From: Flammeovirgaceae bacterium
GTDB taxonomy: Bacteria > Bacteroidota > Bacteroidia > Cytophagales > MED-G16
Reading direction: 5' to 3'
Length of the DNA: 5,673 nt
NCBI GenBank assembly: GCA_002702205.1
Contig: NZYP01000007.1
Span: 49,799-55,471 of the forward strand
This document shows positions 1 to 5,329 of this stretch, piece after piece; the stretch's first letter is position 1; the number at the start of each line of letters is the position of its first letter. A program made the translations under genes and the position numbers. Below the pieces are notes generated by a model, which made no database searches, had not been told where the DNA came from, and saw only the letters and a list, made by a program, of their open reading frames with translations.

Positions 1-171
1 AAAATAAACTTAACAAAGCTGGAGAGTAGGCCTGCTAAAAGAGGCGTGGATTTCAAATACATATTTTACATAGATTTTGAGGGTCATTATTTAGATTCAA
101 ATTTTCAGATTATCTACAAGAGATATGAGAAAAACATCAAGCTCCTTGGTAGTTATCCTAGAATGATCTAA
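1..171 (+). CDS. pheA: Prephenate dehydratase, C-terminal ACT domain (5' partial)
   Basis: Reading from base 1 in frame 1 gives 56 residues and then TAA at 169-171; the start lies outside the window. The fragment matches the C-terminal ACT regulatory domain of prephenate dehydratase (P-protein), which converts prephenate to phenylpyruvate in cytosolic phenylalanine synthesis. Visible marks are LTKLESRP (residues 5-11 of the fragment hold the ESRP motif linked to phenylalanine feedback binding), then a YIFYIDFEGH strand and the closing LLGSYPR. The protein ends right after that block, with no extra tail. The catalytic dehydratase domain and any fused chorismate mutase domain cannot be seen, so monofunctional or bifunctional form is undecided. 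Its TAA overlaps the stop codon of the convergent rluD by shared bases 168-171, so no room remains for a separate terminator. Confidence 0.88.
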   Translation, partial: KINLTKLESRPAKRGVDFKYIFYIDFEGHYLDSNFQIIYKRYEKNIKLLGSYPRMI

Positions 172-1172
172 TAGCTTTTTGGCACTTCGTATTTCCGCCA
201 TTTATCAAGCAAAAAAGACATGTCTTCAGGCAGTTTCGATTCAAAATAAACTTCTTTTTTTGTAGATGGGTGTATAAAACCTAGACTTTTAGCGTGAAGA
301 GCTTGTCTCTCAATGATTTTGAAACTATTCTCTACAAACCTCTTGTAATTAGTAAATCGGTTTCCTTTTACAATCAGTTTCCCCCCGTATGCTTTATCAC
401 AGAAGATGGGGTGTCCAATGTGTTTCATGTGAGCTCTTATCTGATGAGTTCTTCCGGTTTCTAGCTCACATTCTATCAGAGAGATGTAGTGTATTTTTTC
501 AATAAGTTTATAATGTGTTATTGCCCTCTTGCCTAGTGTGTTATTAGCAAACCCTTCGACCACTCTTCTGTCTTTGATGGAGCGTCTTAAGTTTACATCA
601 ATTGTTCCTTGATTATTTTTTGGTATACCCCAGACTATTGCTTGATACTTCCTCTTAATGGTGTGTTTAAAAAATTGATCAGCTAATGATGTCATAGATT
701 TTTCATTCTTTGCAATTACTAAGAGGCCTGACGTGTCTTTATCTATTCTATGCACTAATCCAGGCCTTCCTTTATTACCTTTCATTTCTGGAAGTCCCTT
801 GAGATGGTATATGAGTGCGTTTACCAATGTCCCATCCCAGTTTTCATGTGCTGGGTGAACAACCATCCCTGCTTTTTTATTAACAATTAACACGTCTTCA
901 TCTTCATGAACGATGTCTAATTGAATGTTTTCTGCTTTTATCTCTTCTTCTCTTTTCTCTCTGTCTAGTTTTACTTCAACCTCATCCTTAGGTTTGATTT
1001 TGTAGCTAGGCTTTACCGAATTCTTATTAACTAAAACTTTTCCTAACTTAATTCCCTCTTGAATTTTATTTCTTGTTACGTTTGGCATTTTGTCGAAAAG
1101 AAACTTATCTATCCTTATTAAATCTTGATTTCCGTCTACAATAAAAATTACAATTTCCTTTTCTCTAGCCAT
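168..1172 (-). CDS. rluD: 23S rRNA pseudouridine synthase, RluA/RluD family
   Basis: This 334-residue cytosolic enzyme isomerises uridine to pseudouridine in 23S rRNA; RluD of Escherichia coli acts on the helix 69 region. An S4 RNA-binding domain occupies about residues 18-70 (IRIDKFL...TRNKIQEGIKLGKVLVN). The catalytic domain follows: VNKKAGMVVHPA at 97-108, the signature GLVHRIDKDTSGLLV with catalytic Asp144, ETGRTHQIRAHM at 238-249, HPIFCDKAYGG at 254-264 and LHAKSLGF near 292. The stretch between AYGG and LHAK is long (about 28 residues), as in Bacteroidota homologues. Length is normal for the family. The ATG at 1170-1172 lies inside the end of mazG (8-base overlap), so it is probably the second gene of a mazG-rluD transcript with coupled translation. 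No clear Shine-Dalgarno is present. RluA-family members are hard to separate by sequence alone, but the S4 domain and motifs favour RluD. Confidence 0.93.
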   Translation of the reverse strand: MAREKEIVIFIVDGNQDLIRIDKFLFDKMPNVTRNKIQEGIKLGKVLVNKNSVKPSYKIKPKDEVEVKLDREKREEEIKAENIQLDIVHEDEDVLIVNKKAGMVVHPAHENWDGTLVNALIYHLKGLPEMKGNKGRPGLVHRIDKDTSGLLVIAKNEKSMTSLADQFFKHTIKRKYQAIVWGIPKNNQGTIDVNLRRSIKDRRVVEGFANNTLGKRAITHYKLIEKIHYISLIECELETGRTHQIRAHMKHIGHPIFCDKAYGGKLIVKGNRFTNYKRFVENSFKIIERQALHAKSLGFIHPSTKKEVYFESKLPEDMSFLLDKWRKYEVPKSY

Positions 1173-1941
1173 AATATTTTTTAGCTTTTTCCCAATACAT
1201 ATTCATTTCTTTTAGGGACATCATCTTTAAACTTTTTTTATTTTCTTTTATTTTATCCTCCATATGCTGAAACCTTTTTATAAATTTTTTGTTTGTATTT
1301 TCTAGGGCCTCTTCTGGATCTATATTTATAAATCTAGCCAGATTTATAACTGAGAAGATCAAATCCCCTATTTCGTCTTTTATTTTTTTAGAGTTATTTT
1401 TTTTGTTAATCTCCTCTTTTACCTCTGACAACTCTTCATGTATTTTTTTAACAACCTCTTCTTTATGATTCCAATCAAAGCCAACGCTTTTTACTTTTTC
1501 TTGAACCCTCATAGATTTGATCATTGCAGGCATGCCTCTAGGTATATTACTTAGTGTGCCTTTTGATTTTCTTTTTTTTTGTTTGATCATCTCCCAGCTT
1601 TTTTTTACTTCACCTTCTGTTTTTAGCTTTTTATTACCGTAGACATGAGGGTGCCTCTCTATAAGTTTATCATTAAGCTTTCTGCATATTGAATCTAAAT
1701 TGAAAATATTCTTTTCGCTACCAATTTGAGCGTAAAAAACAATGTGTAGCAGAAGGTCTCCTAACTCTTCCTCAATATTTTTATCGTCTCTGTTTATTAT
1801 AGCATCTGAAAGTTCATAAACCTCTTCGATAGTTAACGACCTTAAACTTTTTATTGTTTGATTTCTGTCCCAAGGACATTTATCTCTAAGTTCTTTTATG
1901 ATTTTTGTTAACCTTTCAATTTCTTTTATCTCTTTTTTCAT
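1165..1941 (-). CDS. mazG: Nucleoside triphosphate pyrophosphohydrolase MazG
   Basis: This 258-residue protein is a full-length, two-domain MazG (E. coli MazG is 263 residues), a cytosolic house-cleaning enzyme that hydrolyses NTPs and dNTPs to the monophosphate and pyrophosphate. Domain 1 begins with LRDKCPWDRNQT (18-29) and has the metal-binding set E39, E40, E43 then E59 and D62 in EEELGD. The linker carries ERHPHVYG (95-102) and a GFDW block (154-157). Domain 2 repeats the set as E169, E170, E173 then E190 and D193 in DEIGD. Both metal sites look intact. The protein is lysine-rich (45 of 258), and its gene holds several long A-tracts on the coding strand, including nine A at 1572-1580. 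It is the first gene of the minus-strand pair with rluD and diverges from the four-cysteine membrane protein gene across 62 bases. This MazG is the housekeeping enzyme and is not related to the MazEF toxin itself. Confidence 0.95.
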   Translation of the reverse strand: MKKEIKEIERLTKIIKELRDKCPWDRNQTIKSLRSLTIEEVYELSDAIINRDDKNIEEELGDLLLHIVFYAQIGSEKNIFNLDSICRKLNDKLIERHPHVYGNKKLKTEGEVKKSWEMIKQKKRKSKGTLSNIPRGMPAMIKSMRVQEKVKSVGFDWNHKEEVVKKIHEELSEVKEEINKKNNSKKIKDEIGDLIFSVINLARFINIDPEEALENTNKKFIKRFQHMEDKIKENKKSLKMMSLKEMNMYWEKAKKYYG

Positions 1942-1950
1942 TTGAATTAA

Positions 1951-1982
1951 AGAAAATACGTTTATTGATTAAAGATAAGCAA
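1951..1982 (-). promoter_or_regulatory. Possible promoter for mazG-rluD (weak)
   Basis: Read on the minus strand, TTG (1982-1980) is followed by 21 bases and then TATTTTCT (1958-1951), nine bases before the mazG ATG. The spacing suits the Bacteroidota -33/-7 arrangement, but the -7 box differs from TAnnTTTG at its last two positions. It is offered because a promoter must lie somewhere in this 62-base divergent region. It overlaps the plus-strand promoter region, so the two directions may compete. Confidence 0.3.
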
Positions 1983-1999
1983 CTGATTTAATAACTTTG
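1965..1999 (+). promoter_or_regulatory. Bacteroidota-type promoter, leaderless, for the cysteine mini-protein/glmM/iscS operon
   Basis: TAACTTTG at 1992-1999 matches the Bacteroidota housekeeping -7 consensus TAnnTTTG at every fixed position. Exactly four bases separate its final G from the ATG at 2004. In this phylum transcription starts a few bases after the box, so the start would fall on or within a base or two of the ATG, giving a leaderless or nearly leaderless mRNA. A TTG at 1965-1967 could serve as the -33 element, but the 24-base gap is slightly longer than usual, so that half is less certain. Confidence 0.62.
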
Positions 2000-2003
2000 C
2001 TTC

Positions 2004-2198
2004 ATGACAGAAACAATAGTGGCAATTGTGTTAGTTGCATTTTTTTTCTTTGCACTTTCTCTTAGAATGCTTTTTATAAAAGGGGGTGAGTTTAAAGGAA
2101 CTTGTGCGTCGCAAAACCCATACCTTAACACGGAAGGCGAAGAGTGTGGCTATTGTGGAAAAACCGTTTCCCCAGGCTCAGACTGCAAAAAAGATTAA
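2004..2198 (+). CDS. Small one-helix membrane protein with four conserved-type cysteines (NqrM-like layout)
   Basis: This 64-residue protein has one strong hydrophobic helix at about residues 4-24, then a basic junction (R21, K26, K31) and a hydrophilic tail with cysteines C34, C48, C51 and C61 (pattern C-x13-C-x2-C-x9-C) set among glycines: KGTC, ECGYCGK. By the positive-inside rule the tail should face the cytosol. It looks like a short 'membrane or secreted protein' family common in Bacteroidota. The layout (helix, then K-G-x-C, then a CxxC-type cluster) recalls NqrM (DUF539), which helps put iron into the Na+-translocating NADH:quinone reductase, but homology to NqrM is inference. The four cysteines could bind iron, an Fe-S cluster or zinc. 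It is the first gene of an operon with glmM (4-base gap) and a cysteine desulfurase. The start sits four bases after a TAnnTTTG box. It is real rather than a shadow: it is well placed, starts at a promoter, and has clear domain structure. Confidence 0.8.
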   Translation: MTETIVAIVLVAFFFFALSLRMLFIKGGEFKGTCASQNPYLNTEGEECGYCGKTVSPGSDCKKD

Positions 2199-2202
2199 AG
2201 AA

Positions 2203-3567
2203 ATGACCCTAATAAAATCAATCTCTGGGATAAGGGGTACATTAGAAAATATTCCTGGAAAGTCCTTGTCGGACTACGATATAAAGCAGTTCACTTTAGC
2301 TTATATCCAAGAGATCATTATAAAGCATTCTTCCAGTGTCATATTAGTTGGTAGGGATGCGCGAGAGTCTGGAGAGAGAATATCAAATATAATTAAAGAG
2401 GTTATTAGCAAAGAGGGGCTTGATGCAATAGATCTTGGCTTGGTAACTACCCCCACAATTGGGATAAGTGTCAAGAAATTAAATGCAGCGGGAGGTATAA
2501 TGATATCCGCCAGCCATAATGATGAACGTTGGAACGCTCTTAAGTTATTAAATAGTGATGGAGAATTTTTACACCCTAATGATGTTCAGTTGGTTATTAA
2601 AGAGGAAAAAAGAGACGAATCCCCAGATCAAAATAAAGGAAACATATCATTTTACGATAAGGCATTAGATGACCACATAGATATTGTTCTATCTCAAGAT
2701 TTCATTGATGTAGATTTGATTAAGTTCAAATCTTTTTCTGTGATTGTCGATGGAATTAATTCTGTTGGAGGAATTGCCATCCCTAAGTTTTTAGAGAGCA
2801 TTGGTATAAATAAAATTCAAAAAATGAACTGTAAGCCCGATGGTAAATTTAATCATAACCCAGAGCCTCTTCCAGAGAATATTACTGAGATATGTTCGGA
2901 AATTAAAAACGGCACTTTTGATTTTGGTGTTGTTGTTGATCCAGATGCAGATAGGCTATGTCTAGTTGATGAACATGGTATGCCTTTTGGTGAAGAATAT
3001 ACCTTAGTAGCAGCCGCTGAATATGTTTTATCTAACAACAAAGGTTCCTCGTCATGTTCTAATCTATCTTCGTCTTTAGCTCTAAGAAAAATAACAGAGC
3101 GTTATGATGGTGAATATTACTCTTCGGCAGTAGGTGAAATTAATGTTGTAGAAAAGATGAAAAAAAATAACTGCTTAATTGGTGGTGAGGGAAATGGTGG
3201 CGTTATTTATCCAAAGACACACTATGGGAGAGATTCGCTGATTGGATTAGCTCTTATTATATCGCTGCTTGCTGAAAAAAATATTTCGCTATCAGAGTTA
3301 AAAAAACTACTTCCAGAATACCATATTTATAAACAGAAAATGAGATATTCTGGTGAACTATCTAAGGTCATTAGCGCTTTTAAAAGTCTATATCCAGAGG
3401 ACCAAATAGATACCACAGATGGCATAAAAATTAATTTAATTGACTCCTGGGTACACATAAGAAAGTCAAATACAGAACCAGTTATTAGAGTTATTTCGGA
3501 AGCCAAGTCTTTACATGAAGCAAAAAAAATATCTAAAAAAATAATATCTAAATTACATGCAATATGA
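2203..3567 (+). CDS. glmM: Phosphoglucosamine mutase (alpha-D-phosphohexomutase family)
   Basis: A 454-residue cytosolic phosphohexomutase. GlmM turns glucosamine-6-phosphate into glucosamine-1-phosphate on the way to UDP-GlcNAc for peptidoglycan and lipid A. Landmarks: SISGIRGT (6-13), GRDARESG (50-57), phosphoserine loop SASHND with catalytic Ser104, metal loop DPDADR with D246, D248 and D250, sugar-specificity loop GGEGNGGVI (327-335), and phosphate-binding RKSNTEPVIR (420-429). All four functional loops are present. The Pro that normally follows ASHN is Asp107. The frame is open upstream to an ATG at 2086, but that would overlap the mini-protein gene by over 100 bases, and the family starts at MTLIKSISGIRGT, so 2203 is chosen. 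The gap to the previous stop is 4 bases, and the stop overlaps the next start as ATGA. Phosphomannomutase or phosphoglucomutase activity is an alternative, since the family overlaps; GlmM is favoured by the Bacteroidota-type N-terminus and DPD metal loop. Confidence 0.9.
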   Translation: MTLIKSISGIRGTLENIPGKSLSDYDIKQFTLAYIQEIIIKHSSSVILVGRDARESGERISNIIKEVISKEGLDAIDLGLVTTPTIGISVKKLNAAGGIMISASHNDERWNALKLLNSDGEFLHPNDVQLVIKEEKRDESPDQNKGNISFYDKALDDHIDIVLSQDFIDVDLIKFKSFSVIVDGINSVGGIAIPKFLESIGINKIQKMNCKPDGKFNHNPEPLPENITEICSEIKNGTFDFGVVVDPDADRLCLVDEHGMPFGEEYTLVAAAEYVLSNNKGSSSCSNLSSSLALRKITERYDGEYYSSAVGEINVVEKMKKNNCLIGGEGNGGVIYPKTHYGRDSLIGLALIISLLAEKNISLSELKKLLPEYHIYKQKMRYSGELSKVISAFKSLYPEDQIDTTDGIKINLIDSWVHIRKSNTEPVIRVISEAKSLHEAKKISKKIISKLHAI

Positions 3568-4697
3568 ATGTGTATTTTGATAATGCTGCAACAACCCCTA
3601 TCGACAGAGCTGTCCTAGATACGATGTTACCTTACTTAGAAAGTGGTTTTGGGAACCCTTCATCTATTCATAAAAGAGGAAGAGAAATTAAATCTGTGAT
3701 CGAGAAGTCTAGAAGCAAAATTGCTTCATTATTATGTTGTGAGCCTGGGGAGATATTTTTCACATCTGGCGGAACGGAAGCAGACAATATGTTTATTTTA
3801 AATACAGTAATTGAAAAAAAAATAGACACTATTATAACAACGAAGCTTGAGCATCATGCTGTGCTCCATTGTTGCGATTTTTTAGAAAAAGTTTATAATA
3901 AGAATATAAAATATATAGAGACTGATGAAGAAGGAAAAATAGATCTATCGCACCTTGAGGATTTAGTTAAATCTAACCCGAACTCATTGGTAACCGTAAT
4001 GCATGGAAATAATGAGATTGGAAACTTAAATGATATTAAAAGTATATCAAGAATCTGTCAGCAGTATGAGATAATTCTTCACTCAGATACAGTTCAGACA
4101 GTAGGTCATTATGACATAAATTTAAATGAATTAAACATTCATGGAATAGTAGGGTCAGCTCACAAATTCCATGGGCCAAAGGGTATTGGTTTTTTATATT
4201 TAAATAATAAACATAAGATATCACCTTTTATCCATGGTGGGTCGCAAGAAAGAAATATGAGAGGAGGAACAGAAAATATTTATGGTATTGTTGGATTGGC
4301 TAAAGCACTTGAATTATCTATATCGAATATGGAAAGCCACTCAAAGAATATTGAGGGAATTAAATCGTATATGATAGATGAGTTATGTAAAAATATAGAT
4401 GGAGTAAAATTTAATGGACAATCTTCTGACCTTAAAAAAAGTTTATATACGGTTTTGAATGTCTCCATACCAAGTAACAGTGATCAGCAAATGTTCTTAT
4501 TTAATCTCGACATTAATAACATTGCTGCTTCTGCAGGAAGCGCATGCACAAGTGGTTCTGAAATTGGTTCTCATGTATTGGCAGAGGTAAGAAAACATGA
4601 TGGACACGTCCCTGTAAGGTTTTCATTTAGTAAGATGAATAATAAAGATGAGGTAGACTACACAGTTAGGAAAGTGTGTGAAATACTAAATATTTAG
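3564..4697 (+). CDS. iscS: Cysteine desulfurase, IscS/NifS type (group I)
   Basis: This 377-residue, PLP-dependent cytosolic enzyme removes sulfur from cysteine as a protein-bound persulfide for Fe-S clusters and thiolated tRNA. Visible features: YFDNAATTP (4-12), TSGGTEADN (67-75, PLP phosphate loop), EHHAV with ring-stacking His97, NNEIG (149-153), Asp175 and Gln178 in HSDTVQTVG, PLP-binding Lys201 in SAHKFHGPKG, RGGTEN (233-238), and the active-site Cys328 in SAGSACTSG. Arg352 in VRFSF matches the substrate carboxylate-binding Arg. The long loop between Cys328 and Arg352 marks group I (IscS/NifS) rather than SufS. It is shorter than E. coli IscS (404 residues), lacking part of the C-terminal tail used there for scaffold docking. 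No iscU, hscA or fdx is adjacent, so its sulfur acceptor is unknown; a tRNA-thiolation role is equally possible. It overlaps glmM by ATGA, suggesting coupled translation. Its TAG overlaps the convergent membrane-protein gene. Confidence 0.93.
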   Translation: MNVYFDNAATTPIDRAVLDTMLPYLESGFGNPSSIHKRGREIKSVIEKSRSKIASLLCCEPGEIFFTSGGTEADNMFILNTVIEKKIDTIITTKLEHHAVLHCCDFLEKVYNKNIKYIETDEEGKIDLSHLEDLVKSNPNSLVTVMHGNNEIGNLNDIKSISRICQQYEIILHSDTVQTVGHYDINLNELNIHGIVGSAHKFHGPKGIGFLYLNNKHKISPFIHGGSQERNMRGGTENIYGIVGLAKALELSISNMESHSKNIEGIKSYMIDELCKNIDGVKFNGQSSDLKKSLYTVLNVSIPSNSDQQMFLFNLDINNIAASAGSACTSGSEIGSHVLAEVRKHDGHVPVRFSFSKMNNKDEVDYTVRKVCEILNI

Positions 4698-5272
4698 AAT
4701 GGGTGAGCAAGCCATATAAAAAAACCATAAATAGCATATCTTATAAATCTTGCCATCGAATAAAATAAATATTTATTTCTATCAAAACCAATTGCCCCAA
4801 TAACAGCACAAGTTGCAGAAAAGGGTAAAGGCGTTATCGCAGCCACTACAATTACTAACCAGCCGTATGCATTAATTTTTCTTTCATATTTTCCAATTAT
4901 ATTTTTTCTCATAAATTCATAAAGCCACGTATTATGTAGATATTTTCCAAAAAGAAAAGCAACGAAACCAGCAATGTAAGATATGACTGAGAAGGATATG
5001 ACATAAATAAAATATGATGACAGGGGTTTTGATGTAATAGCCCAAATCATGAATAATTCTGGTGGAATTACACCCAATATTACTTCAGACATGAAAAACA
5101 GGAGAAATACAAAAGTGGAAGGGAGATCAAATGGAATTTGCTCTTTTAAACCAGACAAATCAAGGTAACTAAACGTTACTTTGTAGAAAACAATTGCAAC
5201 CGCAAAGAATAATATTCCTCTTATAAAATTTTTAATAAAAAAGTATAACCTTACTTTATTTCTTCTTAGCAT
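4694..5272 (-). CDS. VTT/DedA-like (SNARE-associated) integral membrane protein
   Basis: A 192-residue protein with a basic N-terminus (MLRRNKVR) and about five hydrophobic segments: roughly 11-31, 52-78, 86-108, 136-160 and 170-189. Between them lie the re-entrant-loop style motifs of the VTT superfamily: SEVILGVIPPELFMIWA (62-78), a glycine-bearing helix with GFVAFLFGKYL (102-112), TPLPFSATCAVIGAIGF (147-163) and the basic ARFIRY near 174-179. Relatives (DedA, YqaA, Tvp38) act in the inner membrane in lipid scrambling or flipping and envelope homeostasis; a precise substrate cannot be given. It is smaller than typical DedA proteins and nearer to the YqaA-like short forms. It diverges from lptB across 57 bases and converges on iscS with stop codons overlapping. 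A TATATTTT on the minus strand (5304-5297) is a weak -7 candidate. Nothing shows an operon partner downstream on this strand. Confidence 0.82.
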   Translation of the reverse strand: MLRRNKVRLYFFIKNFIRGILFFAVAIVFYKVTFSYLDLSGLKEQIPFDLPSTFVFLLFFMSEVILGVIPPELFMIWAITSKPLSSYFIYVISFSVISYIAGFVAFLFGKYLHNTWLYEFMRKNIIGKYERKINAYGWLVIVVAAITPLPFSATCAVIGAIGFDRNKYLFYSMARFIRYAIYGFFIWLAHPF

Positions 5273-5317
5273 TTTAATTGGTAGTTAATTACCCTGAAAA
5301 TATAAACTAATTATATA

Positions 5318-5325
5318 TATTTTTG
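5318..5325 (+). promoter_or_regulatory. Bacteroidota -7 element for lptB, leaderless placement
   Basis: TATTTTTG at 5318-5325 fits TAnnTTTG exactly and ends four bases before the ATG at 5330, the same geometry as the promoter before the mini-protein gene. A poor -33 match (CTG at 5294-5296) lies 21 bases upstream. The box follows a TATATATAT run (5312-5320), so the region should melt easily. The expected transcript would begin at or next to the 5330 ATG, supporting that start over 5342. Confidence 0.6.
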
Positions 5326-5329
5326 TTGA

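Noticed and set aside
140..200. Search for a bidirectional terminator between pheA and rluD
   Set aside because: No stem of useful length with a loop and T-run was seen; the genes overlap at their stops.
1165..1941. MazG as part of a MazEF-type toxin-antitoxin or a defence system
   Set aside because: No mazE or mazF genes are adjacent, and the two-domain full-length form beside rluD is the housekeeping pyrophosphohydrolase.
2086..2202. Upstream in-frame extension of glmM (39 more residues from the ATG at 2086)
   Set aside because: It overlaps the mini-protein gene in another frame, and phosphoglucosamine mutases of this type begin at MTLIKSISGIRGT, encoded from 2203.
2853..3041. 62-codon minus-strand open frame inside glmM
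   Set aside because: It lies wholly antisense to a strongly conserved gene, covering the metal-loop region, and its Ser/Thr/Pro-rich product shows no domain or promoter.
4036..4224. 62-codon minus-strand open frame inside iscS
   Set aside because: It is antisense to the PLP-lysine region of a clear gene, and its composition is that of a shadow frame.
4280..4468. Second 62-codon minus-strand open frame inside iscS
   Set aside because: Again antisense to conserved coding sequence with no start signal. The equal 62-codon lengths of the three shadows look like coincidence.
5297..5304. TATATTTT on the minus strand as a promoter for the VTT gene
   Set aside because: Seven of eight positions fit TAnnTTTG, but no TTG lies at the expected -33 distance and the region is so AT-rich that such matches are expected by chance.
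5312..5320. TATATATAT as a simple sequence repeat or phase-variable tract
   Set aside because: It is only nine bases long, too short for likely slippage, and is adequately explained as AT-rich promoter DNA.
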